Assembly (NCBI GenBank): GCA_947073895.1
Contig: CAMTNN010000015.1
Location: forward strand, 1-15,692
Length of the DNA stretch: 15,692 nucleotides
Source of the DNA: an uncultured cyanobacterium
GTDB taxonomy: Bacteria > Cyanobacteriota > Vampirovibrionia > Gastranaerophilales > Gastranaerophilaceae
Reading direction: 5' to 3'
Shown here: positions 5,833 through 13,245 of the stretch, one piece after another
Layout of the letters: each line of letters opens with the position of its first letter
Position numbering within the stretch: position 1 is the stretch's first letter
Notes under the pieces: generated by a model
The model's input: the letters and a program-made list of their open reading frames with translations, nothing else
The model's database searches: none
Told to the model about the DNA's origin: nothing
Translations under genes and position numbers: made by a program

Positions 5833-7293
5833 CTATGACTTTTTCTTTTTTTTCTTTGATTTTTTATCGCTCAAATCCAATTCAACTTCACCATCGACAA
5901 GATTTTTACCGATAAACTTCTCCAATTCAGCTTTTGCAGAGTTAAATTGATATAAAGAATTATAATATCGAAGCATAGCATCTTGATACTGCACTTGAGC
6001 CTCTTTTAATTCTACAGGATTGCCAACTCCAACTTTATATCTGCCATAAGATAATTCATAGTTTTCTTTAGCCTGTTTTAATCCCAAAAACGAAACCGGA
6101 ATTGAATTTTTTCTTTCTATCATAGAATAATAAGCTTGCTGAATCTGAAAATAAATATCATTTTTAGTGTTCATTGCAGTTGCTTGTTCTCTGGCATAAA
6201 GAGCTTGTGCTTCTTTAATTTCATTTCGAATCAGCATACCATTAATTGTAGGGAAGTTCAAATAACCGCCAAAATTGTAACCGTAATTAGAAACAAAAGT
6301 AGCACCACCGATTTGATACTGACCTTCTGCTGTTATTGTAGGAAAGTATGACTTTTTAACAAGCTTTACGTTTTGTCTCGCTTCTTCTACTCTAATATCC
6401 GCCAATTGATAGTCAGGACGAGATTCTCTTGCAATATCAATTGCTTCACTCAAAGTAACATCACAAGGAGTGTATCTTAAGTTATCAGAAATTGCATACT
6501 TATTAGTATACGGTAACCCCATCGTATTATTTAGCTTAGCCATAGCAATATCTACAGAATTTTCTGCTTGAATAAGCATTAATTTTGCATTACTTAAATT
6601 GACTTCTGCAATCGTTACATCTACCTTTGGCGATGTTCCTGCTGTATAAAAAGCTTTTGCTTGATTATAAAAAGCTTCATAACGTGCAACCATTTCTTCT
6701 GCAACTTTTTTAGCTTCCAAAGCATACTGGAAAGCATAATATGCTTTTTTTACTTCACAAACAACATCATTAACTGTTCCGGTTAATGAAACTTTATAGC
6801 CTTGATTATCCAATTTTCTTATTGTTACCTGATTTTGTGTAACCCCAAAGTCATAAAGCATCTGACTTGCAGAAACCTGACCAAGGATAAAATAATTGAA
6901 TACCAAATTTTCACCGAAAACATCTGACAACTGAAGTTGTTTAATTCTGGAATATCCTGTCTGCCAGCTTATTTGAGGAAAATAAGACGACCATGCCTGT
7001 TTAATTCGGGCATCCGAAGCGAACACATCCTGCATTGCAGCTTGTATTCTTGGATTATTTCCTAATGCCAACCTTAAACATTCCTCTAATGAAATATCAA
7101 CTACTTCTTCAACTCCGCCCACAATAAGAGTTTTACTCTCTTGAGGCTCTCCTTTTGGTTCAACATCTAAACTTTCTGGATACTCTTCTTTTTTAATTTC
7201 ATTACCCAATTGAACATCTTTATTCCAAAATGCCGCATTAGCTGAGACTTGAGTCAAAGATAACATTATTAAAAATACTAAAAATTTCTTCAT
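5833..7293 (-). CDS. TolC-like outer-membrane efflux channel
   Basis: This is the outer-membrane exit duct of the RND pump encoded just upstream. The 486-aa precursor has a classical signal peptide (MKKFLVFLIM...VSANA, cleavage predicted after A20). The mature part has two OEP repeats: one starts at LEECLRLALGNNPRI (about 71-85), the other at LSEAIDIARESRPDY (about 282-296), and each ends in a long coiled-coil helix pair. YKVGVGNPVELKEAQVQYQDA in the second repeat is typical of the OprM/TolC family. There is no lipobox cysteine, so it resembles TolC in being unlipidated. The C-terminus is an odd lysine run (KKSKKKKKKS). The ATG overlaps the stop of the pump gene by 4 bp (ATGA) and has AGAGG 8 nt upstream. 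Confidence 0.93.
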   Translation of the reverse strand: MKKFLVFLIMLSLTQVSANAAFWNKDVQLGNEIKKEEYPESLDVEPKGEPQESKTLIVGGVEEVVDISLEECLRLALGNNPRIQAAMQDVFASDARIKQAWSSYFPQISWQTGYSRIKQLQLSDVFGENLVFNYFILGQVSASQMLYDFGVTQNQVTIRKLDNQGYKVSLTGTVNDVVCEVKKAYYAFQYALEAKKVAEEMVARYEAFYNQAKAFYTAGTSPKVDVTIAEVNLSNAKLMLIQAENSVDIAMAKLNNTMGLPYTNKYAISDNLRYTPCDVTLSEAIDIARESRPDYQLADIRVEEARQNVKLVKKSYFPTITAEGQYQIGGATFVSNYGYNFGGYLNFPTINGMLIRNEIKEAQALYAREQATAMNTKNDIYFQIQQAYYSMIERKNSIPVSFLGLKQAKENYELSYGRYKVGVGNPVELKEAQVQYQDAMLRYYNSLYQFNSAKAELEKFIGKNLVDGEVELDLSDKKSKKKKKKS

Positions 7294-10200
7294 TTTCTAA
7301 ACCTCTTCTGAATATATTCTGAAGATTTTTCTTTCATTACATTAATCATTACAAAGAATGCCGGAACAAGGATACTTCCAAAGAAAGCAACCGCCATCAT
7401 ACCACCAAATACAGACACCCCGATTGAGTTTCTGCTTCCTGCACCTGCACCTTTTGCAAATACCAGCGGCAACAAACCTAAAATAAAGGCAATGTTTGTC
7501 ATCATAACCGCTCTGAAACGAAGTAATGCAGCCTGCATCGCAGCTTGAATATAATGCATTCCTTCTTTATCCATAGCATCTTTTGCAAACTCTACAATCA
7601 AAATAGCCTGCTTAGTAGATAAACCTATCAACATAACCAAACCAACCTGAGCATAAACGTCAAGAGATAACCCCCAAACATACTGGAAGAACAATGCCCC
7701 TGCTAAAGCTACAGGAGAAATTAACAATACAGCAATCGGCAACGTCCAACTTTCATAAAGTGCCACAAGGAACAAATAAACAAAAGTTAAAGCCATAGCC
7801 AAAATCGGACCAATTTGACCAGAGGACTGCTGTTCTTGAAGTGACGTACCAGACCAAGCGTAATCCATATCTTTTGGTAAAACTTCATCCGAAATCTTAG
7901 CCATAGCATCCATTGCAGCACCTGAACTTACTCCGCTTGCCGGAGAACCGTTCAAAGTAATTGCTGAATACATATTGAAACGCTTCATCTGATAAGGCCC
8001 AACCATGTCTTTAGTTGATATAACCGCGCTTAATGGCACCATTCTGCCATAATTATTTTTAACATAGACTTTATTCATATCGCTTAATTTTTCACGATAT
8101 GGAGCATCAGCTTGCATAAATACACGATAAACACGGCCATATTTGTTAAAGTCGTTTATATACATTGCACCAAACTGAGAAGCAAGAGTCGAATAAATTT
8201 CTGAAATAGAAACACCTTGAGCTAAAGCCTTATCTTCTTCTATATTTACAACAACTTGAGGTAATGCTGCAGGCTGCAAAGGAGTAAAACCTGCAATCTT
8301 ATCAGAAGTCGAAGCTTCTCGCATAAATTTTTGTGCTTGTTCAAAGAATTCATCAAAAGTTCTATCACCTTTATCAAGCAACTGATATTCAAAACCGCCG
8401 TACATACCCATACCACTAATAGCCGGGGGTTGAGTAACATAAGCAGATGCTTCAGGATATTTAGCCGCAATAGCATTTGCCTGAGCGGCAATATTTTTTA
8501 TCGAAAGCTTTGATGATTTTCTTGCTGACCACGGTTCAAGTTTTAAAATTAAAAATGCTGTATTTTCACCGTTCATACCGTTAATTTGCATAACAGAATA
8601 CACCCCGGGAATATCAGCCATTTCACGAGACATTCTAAGAACCAAATCTGCAGTTCTGGTAAGTGTTGCACCGTCCTGCAGCTGAACCATTGCAAATAAG
8701 GCACCTCTATCCTCATCAGGCAAGAATCCTTTTGGTGTTATCATAAACATTACAACTACAGACGCAATTATACCTACTAAAGTAAGCAGAGTTTTTTTAG
8801 GCGCTCTAACAAAGTATTCTACTACTTCTAAATATTTAGTTCTTACACTGTTAAACCAATTATCGAATTTTTGAATAAATTCAAAATCAGCTTTTTCCTC
8901 ACCCGATTTAAGAATCATTGAACATAATGCAGGTGAAAGAGTTAAAGCAACTACAGTAGACAAACCGATTGAAGTTGCAATACAAACCGCGAACTGTCTG
9001 TACATTTGTCCAGTAATACCTGACATAAATGATACCGGCACAAATACTGCCATCAATACAAGAGAAGTTGCTACAACTGCACCAAAAACTTCTTCCATTG
9101 TAATCTCAGTAGCTTCTCGAGGAGTTTTTCCATCTTGAATATGTCGTTGTGTATTTTCAAGTACAACAATAGCATCGTCTACAACCAAGCCTACTGCCAA
9201 TACTAAACCAAACAGAATTAACAAGTTAATAGAAAATCCCATTAATGCCATAAAGATAAATACACCAATCAACGAAACAGGAATTGCACAGAAAGGAATA
9301 AACGCAGCTCTTGCTGTACCTAAAAATAAGTAAGTTACAGCACTAACTAGAACAATTGCTAAAAGAATTGCGCTGATTACTTCTTTAATTGACTCACGTA
9401 CAAATTCTGTTGTATCATATTGAACTTCATATTTTATATCATTAGGAAACTTTTTACTCATTGTTTCCATTTTCTTTTCTATACGATTAACAAGGTCAAT
9501 AGTATTGGCGTCCGGCAACTGTGCAATCGCAATAATCGCAACATTAGCTTCACCAACCCTAACCGTTGAAGCATAGTTCTCTGCGCCAAGCTCAACTCTG
9601 GCAACATCTTTTAATCTTATATTAGAACCATTTATGTTAGATTTGACAATAATATTTTCAAATTCTTCAACATCCTTTAAACGACCCTTAGTTCTCAATG
9701 TAAACTTCATCATCTGAGGAGTATTGAAAGGTTCAACACCGATACTTCCAGCCGGAGCCTGAGTATTTTGAGTACTTATAGCTGCACTAATATCTGATGA
9801 AGAAACACCTAAACTCGCCATTTTATCAGGTTTAAGCCATATTCTCATAGAATAATCGCCCGCACCAAAAATTTGTACACGACCACAGCCCTTAGTACGT
9901 GCAAGTTCATCTTTTAGATACAATGTAGCGTAGTTTGCAAGGAATAACGAATCATAAGTACCATTAGGTGAAGCAAGTGCCATATATAAAACACCCGCAC
10001 CGCCTGTACTCTTTTGAACCGTTAACCCGTAACGCCGAACTTCCTCAGGTAAACGAGGCTGAACAAGCTGTAATCGGTTCTGCACGTTAACCAATGCCAT
10101 ATCAGGATCTGCACCGACGTTAAAATATATTGTTAATTCATAAGAACCGTTTTTAGATTCAGATTCCATGTACAACATGTCTTCAATACCATTCAATTGA

Positions 10201-10403
10201 AGCTCAACCGGAGCTGCAATTGTAGATTCAATAACATCTGCACTAGCCCCTGTATATGTTGCAGTAACAATAACCTGCGGCGGCGTAATAGAAGGATATT
10301 CTTCTAACGGTAAAGTAGTTAAAGAAATTAACCCTGCTAACATAATTGCAAGAGAAATTACTATTGCAAATTTTGGTCGTTTTATAAATAAATTACCTGC
10401 CAT
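7290..10403 (-). CDS. RND multidrug efflux pump subunit, HAE1 (AcrB/MexB) type
   Basis: The 1037-aa inner-membrane proton antiporter is of normal HAE1 length, with 12 membrane helices and two large periplasmic loops (about 35-340 and 565-870). The proton relay residues are present: D409 and D410 in helix 4 (VGLVVDDAIVVLEN), K931 in helix 10 (LSTKQAILIVEFAKD) and T969 in helix 11 (MMTNIAFILGLLPL). Helix 1 (FAIVISLAIMLAGLISLTTL) and PLEEYPSITPP are standard. Compared with AcrB the K-N pair is K-Q, and the four-residue segment is STKQ, not SAKN. It should export hydrophobic or amphiphilic compounds; the actual substrates are unknown. Its ATG shares one base with the stop of the fusion-protein gene (TAATG), and its stop overlaps the channel gene start. 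Confidence 0.96.
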   Translation of the reverse strand: MAGNLFIKRPKFAIVISLAIMLAGLISLTTLPLEEYPSITPPQVIVTATYTGASADVIESTIAAPVELQLNGIEDMLYMESESKNGSYELTIYFNVGADPDMALVNVQNRLQLVQPRLPEEVRRYGLTVQKSTGGAGVLYMALASPNGTYDSLFLANYATLYLKDELARTKGCGRVQIFGAGDYSMRIWLKPDKMASLGVSSSDISAAISTQNTQAPAGSIGVEPFNTPQMMKFTLRTKGRLKDVEEFENIIVKSNINGSNIRLKDVARVELGAENYASTVRVGEANVAIIAIAQLPDANTIDLVNRIEKKMETMSKKFPNDIKYEVQYDTTEFVRESIKEVISAILLAIVLVSAVTYLFLGTARAAFIPFCAIPVSLIGVFIFMALMGFSINLLILFGLVLAVGLVVDDAIVVLENTQRHIQDGKTPREATEITMEEVFGAVVATSLVLMAVFVPVSFMSGITGQMYRQFAVCIATSIGLSTVVALTLSPALCSMILKSGEEKADFEFIQKFDNWFNSVRTKYLEVVEYFVRAPKKTLLTLVGIIASVVVMFMITPKGFLPDEDRGALFAMVQLQDGATLTRTADLVLRMSREMADIPGVYSVMQINGMNGENTAFLILKLEPWSARKSSKLSIKNIAAQANAIAAKYPEASAYVTQPPAISGMGMYGGFEYQLLDKGDRTFDEFFEQAQKFMREASTSDKIAGFTPLQPAALPQVVVNIEEDKALAQGVSISEIYSTLASQFGAMYINDFNKYGRVYRVFMQADAPYREKLSDMNKVYVKNNYGRMVPLSAVISTKDMVGPYQMKRFNMYSAITLNGSPASGVSSGAAMDAMAKISDEVLPKDMDYAWSGTSLQEQQSSGQIGPILAMALTFVYLFLVALYESWTLPIAVLLISPVALAGALFFQYVWGLSLDVYAQVGLVMLIGLSTKQAILIVEFAKDAMDKEGMHYIQAAMQAALLRFRAVMMTNIAFILGLLPLVFAKGAGAGSRNSIGVSVFGGMMAVAFFGSILVPAFFVMINVMKEKSSEYIQKRFRK

Positions 10404-11587
10404 TATTTTCTACCCAATAATTTTTCAAATATACTCTTTTTCTTTTGTTCTGTTTTTTCCTGCGGAATAGCATCCACTATATTTACTTTTTTACCAGGAA
10501 TAACTTTTTGAATACCGCTTGTAAGTATTCTATCCCCTTTATTTACACCTTCGGATACTATCCACATATTATCCTCAGTTTGTCCCATTGTTTTGATATA
10601 AACCATTTTAGGCAAGTTTTGTTCATCAAGAACATAAACATATAAACCTTCCTGATTTTCCAATGTAGCACTTTGAGGCACAATAGGTAAATCATCTTTT
10701 GACTTAGAATAAATTATTGCACGTCCAAATTCACCTTGGAGCAGCTTATCATCCGGATTAGGGAAAGTTGCTCTTAAAGTAATTGTACCTGTTGTCTCAT
10801 CAATTTTGTTATCATGAAAATCTTGAATACCTTTATGTTCATATTTTTGACCTGTGCTAAAGTAAAACTCTACATCACGTTCAGCCTTAGCTCCATCAAT
10901 TCTTACAAGTTCTGCGTAGTCTTTAGAATTAATATTAAACACAACATACATTGGATCAGCACTGTTAATCGTTGTAAGCGCTCCAATTGTTGAGTTTACA
11001 AAGTTACCAACAGTAACAGAAATTAAACCAACTCTGCCATCAACAGGAGATTTAACTTTTGTATACCCCAAATTTCTTTGAGCATCACGATAAGCACTTT
11101 CTGCACTGTCCATTTGAGCGGAATACGCATCATATTGTGCTAAAGCATTATCATATTCAGAACGAGCAACATAATCCTGTTTTACAAGTTCTTCATACCT
11201 TGCAAGTTGTTTTTGATAATAATCTGACATTGAACGAGCATTATCCATGTTTGCCTTAGCTTGTGTAGCAGCATATTGATATTGTTCTGGTTCAATTTCG
11301 AATAAAACCTGTCCTGCTTTTACATAATCACCCTCTTTAAAGTAGCTTTTAGTTAAATAACCGCTGATACGTGCAAGAACATCAACTCTATATTTAGCCA
11401 TGACACGAGCATTAGCTCCAAATTGTCTGGTAACATTTCTTGTATCAACTTCTGCTACTGTAACAGACGGCGTCATTCTGCCTGCACGAGCATTCATACT
11501 CTTCATCTTATCCTGATGCGATATAAACATACGCCCGGATATAAGCAACAAGATAATAGCAACGATTATAAATATATTTTTTCTCAT
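10403..11587 (-). CDS. RND periplasmic membrane fusion protein (AcrA/MexA type)
   Basis: This 394-aa adaptor bridges the RND pump and the outer-membrane channel. It starts with a single hydrophobic anchor (residues 4-18) and has no lipobox cysteine, so it is probably anchored by the uncleaved helix. The family order is present: first lipoyl half (VLARISGYLTKSYFKEGDYVKAGQVLF, about 69-95), a helical hairpin (about 100-180), second lipoyl half (NLGYTKVKSPVDGRVGLISV), a beta-barrel domain, and a membrane-proximal domain (VPQSATLENQEGLYVYVL). I chose the ATG at 11587 because GGAG lies 5 nt upstream and the basic MRKN precedes the anchor; a start 13 codons earlier adds an unlikely tail. It is the first gene of the three-gene efflux operon. 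Confidence 0.93.
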   Translation of the reverse strand: MRKNIFIIVAIILLLISGRMFISHQDKMKSMNARAGRMTPSVTVAEVDTRNVTRQFGANARVMAKYRVDVLARISGYLTKSYFKEGDYVKAGQVLFEIEPEQYQYAATQAKANMDNARSMSDYYQKQLARYEELVKQDYVARSEYDNALAQYDAYSAQMDSAESAYRDAQRNLGYTKVKSPVDGRVGLISVTVGNFVNSTIGALTTINSADPMYVVFNINSKDYAELVRIDGAKAERDVEFYFSTGQKYEHKGIQDFHDNKIDETTGTITLRATFPNPDDKLLQGEFGRAIIYSKSKDDLPIVPQSATLENQEGLYVYVLDEQNLPKMVYIKTMGQTEDNMWIVSEGVNKGDRILTSGIQKVIPGKKVNIVDAIPQEKTEQKKKSIFEKLLGRK

Positions 11588-11647
11588 TCCCTCTCCAATA
11601 TTAATTATCCCCAAGGCCAGCAGCATCCGCCCCTTGTTCAGTAAATA

Positions 11648-11676
11648 ATAGTACCTAAAAAACAGTCATGAGTCAA
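11648..11676 (-). promoter_or_regulatory. Promoter of the efflux operon
   Basis: On the minus strand TTGACT (11676-11671) and TACTAT (11653-11648) are separated by 17 bp. The predicted start near 11641 gives a leader of about 54 nt before the fusion-protein ATG. Just upstream of the -35 box are a tandem TCGAA repeat (about 11691-11700) and an imperfect GAGTT/AACTT inverted repeat (11677-11688), which could bind a regulator. No regulator gene is adjacent. Confidence 0.8.
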
Positions 11677-11705
11677 GAGTTAAAACTTCAATCGAATCGA
11701 ACTAT

Positions 11706-11924
11706 CTAACCGGCTATGGCTCTTTTAGCAAGTAATGCAGGGTCAGCTATTGCCGTAGTGTATATCTCATATTCGTTAGTTGGTGCAAAATATTTTCGCA
11801 TAGCAGAGCGGTTTGTCACTTTTTCAAAGCATGCAAACGAATCCACATTATCCTTAATATAGCCAGCAAAAATACGCTGCTTGAGGGACAAATCATAGTC
11901 CTTCAGATTCTTGACGATATACAT
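11706..11924 (-). CDS. Unrecognised 72-aa protein
   Basis: The small basic protein starts MYIVKNLKDYDLSLKQRIFA and ends LLAKRAIAG. It is soluble, with one Cys and several aromatic residues, and I cannot assign a family. It lies between the rplL terminator and the efflux promoter, reading the same way as both. There is no SD before the ATG; a TATAAT lies eight bases upstream, so the mRNA may be leaderless. The stop codon is 29 bp from the -35 box of the efflux promoter, and no terminator hairpin is seen there. The isolated location between a terminator and a promoter supports a separate gene, but evidence for translation is limited to the open frame and the -10 box. Confidence 0.55.
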   Translation of the reverse strand: MYIVKNLKDYDLSLKQRIFAGYIKDNVDSFACFEKVTNRSAMRKYFAPTNEYEIYTTAIADPALLAKRAIAG

Positions 11925-11932
11925 ATATTTAT

Positions 11933-11938
11933 ATTATA
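11933..11938 (-). promoter_or_regulatory. -10 box (TATAAT) close to the 72-aa gene start
   Basis: TATAAT on the minus strand ends 8 nt before the ATG at 11924. The hexamer at -35 distance (17-bp spacer) is TTTCAA, a half match. Transcription from here would start at or next to the start codon. Confidence 0.45.
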
Positions 11939-11986
11939 TAACCTTTGAATACAGATTGAAAGAGTTATAACACAAAAGTTTACATT

Positions 11987-12021
11987 AAAAAAACGGGTTG
12001 AGAAAATTTCAACCCGTTTTT
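11987..12021 (-). terminator. Rho-independent terminator after rplL
   Basis: On the minus strand the stem AAAACGGGTTGA/TCAACCCGTTTT, with a loop of about seven bases, is followed by an uninterrupted run of seven T. It lies 22 bases beyond the rplL stop. This ends the rplJL transcript before the 72-aa gene and the efflux operon. The opposite strand also ends in T's, so it may work both ways. Confidence 0.93.
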
Positions 12022-12043
12022 ATTAAAACAAATAAATGTCAAA

Positions 12044-12418
12044 CTATTTGATTTCAATAACAGCACCAGCAGCTTCAAGTTGTTTCTTGATTGCTTCAGC
12101 GTCTTCTTTTTTAACGCCTTCTTTAACTGCTTTTGGAGCACCATCAACTAAATCTTTAGCTTCTTTTAAGCCTAAGCCAGTGATAGCTCTTACTTCTTTA
12201 AGAACTGCGATTTTCTTATCAGCAGGAACTGATGCTAAGATTACGTTAACTTCAGATGCTTCATCAGCAGCAGCTTCAGCTGGAGCAGCAGCAACTGCAG
12301 CAACAGCTACAGGAGCAGCAGCAGAAACGCCGAATTTTTCTTCCATAGCTTTTACTAATTCAGCAGCTTCTAATAAAGTTAATTTTTCAATTGATTCTAA
12401 AATTGCTTCTACACTCAT
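12044..12418 (-). CDS. rplL: 50S ribosomal protein L7/L12
   Basis: The 124-aa acidic stalk protein recruits translation factors (EF-Tu, EF-G) to the ribosome, in several copies bound to L10. The N-terminal dimerisation part (residues 1-32, [20 protein letters not shown]) is followed by an alanine-rich hinge (about 33-53). The conserved globular domain includes [20 protein letters not shown] and [20 protein letters not shown]. Length matches the family. AAGGAG lies 6-7 bases before the ATG, a strong SD consistent with the need to make more L7/L12 than L10. It is second in the rplJ-rplL operon and is followed by a clear terminator; rpoB does not follow. Confidence 0.97.
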   Translation of the reverse strand: MSVEAILESIEKLTLLEAAELVKAMEEKFGVSAAAPVAVAAVAAAPAEAAADEASEVNVILASVPADKKIAVLKEVRAITGLGLKEAKDLVDGAPKAVKEGVKKEDAEAIKKQLEAAGAVIEIK

Positions 12419-12467
12419 GATTTTCTCCTTTTTATTATTTTTGTTGTAGTATTACTTATTTAATTTA

Positions 12468-12480
12468 CTGCACTATGCAG
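12468..12480 (-). repeat. Small inverted repeat around the rplJ stop codon
   Basis: CTGCA and TGCAG flank the TAG stop codon of rplJ exactly, so the stop codon would form the three-base loop of a 5-bp hairpin. It lies at the start of the rplJ-rplL spacer. It might mark mRNA processing or be chance; no U-tract follows, so it is not a terminator. Confidence 0.35.
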
Positions 12481-12994
12481 ATTTTTGGTCTCTAACAGCT
12501 GCAACAGCTCTTGTAAGTGCTGCCATAACGCCATTGATACCACCAACGATACCTGTAGCAGGTGAGTTTACGCAGCCAAGCATTTTTGCGTAGATTTCTT
12601 CTTTTGAAGGAAGAGTTGCAAGCGCTTTAGCTTCAGCAGCTGACATAAGACGTCCGTCCATAGCAGCAGCGATAATTTCGCCTTTTTTGGTATCTTTGAT
12701 AAATTTAGATAAAGCCTTTGCAGGTGCTACCTGATCACCAAAACCAAACGCAATAGCGATAGGTCCTTTGAAGGTTTCAGCCAAAACTTCGTAAGGTGTA
12801 TCCTTAACTGCAAGTTTTGCAAGAGTGTTTTTTGTAACCATATAGTCGCCGTCTTCTTTTTGAAGTGCTCTACGAAGGTTAGTAATCTCTTCTACTGAAT
12901 ATCCTTTGTATTCGGTAACAATAGCAACTTGTGCTTTATCAACCTTCTCTTTAATAAGAGAAACTTTGTCTTGTTTAAAAGCTTTTGTTGACAT
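12473..12994 (-). CDS. rplJ: 50S ribosomal protein L10
   Basis: The 173-aa protein anchors the L7/L12 stalk to 23S rRNA. The N-terminal RNA-binding domain has KVDKAQVAIVTEYKGYSVEE and LRRALQKEDGDYMVTKNTLA (about 17-61). GPIAIAFGFGDQVAPAKALSKF follows, and the C-terminal helix that binds L7/L12 dimers is NGVMAALTRAVAAVRDQ. Length is normal. AAGGAG sits seven bases before the ATG. It is preceded by a dedicated promoter and a leader that resembles the known L10-binding autoregulatory RNA. It heads a two-gene unit with rplL (54 bp between genes). The usual rplK-rplA partners are not upstream; a glycosyltransferase gene is. Confidence 0.97.
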   Translation of the reverse strand: MSTKAFKQDKVSLIKEKVDKAQVAIVTEYKGYSVEEITNLRRALQKEDGDYMVTKNTLAKLAVKDTPYEVLAETFKGPIAIAFGFGDQVAPAKALSKFIKDTKKGEIIAAAMDGRLMSAAEAKALATLPSKEEIYAKMLGCVNSPATGIVGGINGVMAALTRAVAAVRDQKSA

Positions 12995-13187
12995 TTTTTG
13001 CTCCTTTTTTCTATATATCTTTTATAAAATTTCGACCTAATTTCATACTAAAAAGATTTTGCAATCTTTCTTAACCGCAAAACCTTACACATGTATCTAA
13101 GCTATTTATATTTAACTCTGGTGTAATCTCGGCTAGCCCTGCTGGTTTAAATCCTAACATTAAGGATACTAACTGTCTGCGATTAGG
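12995..13187 (-). promoter_or_regulatory. Ribosomal protein L10 leader (autoregulatory RNA)
   Basis: The 5' part of the rplJ transcript forms a stem split by an asymmetric internal loop. TAATC (13185-13181) pairs with GATTA (13128-13124), and GTTAG (13173-13169) pairs with CTAGC (13136-13132). The loop strands GCAGACA and CGA provide the G-A steps of a kink-turn-like site. The arm between carries a hairpin ATCCT/AGGAT (13167-13163 with 13155-13151). The ...AGACAG... and ...GCCGAG... elements match the known L10 leader, where the L10-(L7/L12) complex binds its own mRNA and lowers expression. The stem starts two bases after the predicted transcription start. The rest of the leader holds the candidate attenuator and the SD. 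Confidence 0.82.
13050..13069 (-). terminator. Candidate attenuator in the rplJ leader
   Basis: On the minus strand AAAGATT and AATCTTT pair around a GCAA tetraloop and run into five T, a small AU-rich terminator-like hairpin 56 bases before the rplJ start. The upstream segment AAGGTTTTGC (13086-13077) can pair over ten bases with GCAAAATCTT (13062-13053), which would destroy the hairpin. That is the arrangement expected for an attenuator with an antiterminator. The hairpin is weak in GC content. Confidence 0.45.
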
Positions 13188-13192
13188 TCTTT

Positions 13193-13221
13193 ATCTTAAT
13201 TCAAACAAAAATAAGTGTCAA
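13193..13221 (-). promoter_or_regulatory. rplJL promoter
   Basis: A consensus -35 TTGACA (13221-13216), a 17-bp spacer and TAAGAT (13198-13193) lie on the minus strand. The start near 13186 places the L10-binding stem at the very 5' end of the RNA. The promoter begins only 25 bp after the stop of the glycosyltransferase gene, and no terminator separates them. Confidence 0.88.
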
Positions 13222-13245
13222 GTGGGTAAAAGTCAAATTGTAAAG

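Noticed and set aside
11588..11626. Longer start for the membrane fusion protein (13 extra codons)
   Set aside because: GGAG is 5 nt before the ATG at 11587, and the added residues would place an odd tail before the membrane anchor.
12036..12449. 137-aa frame on the plus strand opposite rplL
   Set aside because: It mirrors the conserved rplL coding sequence; the Ala/Ser-rich composition is a by-product of the alanine-rich hinge and no SD or promoter is seen.
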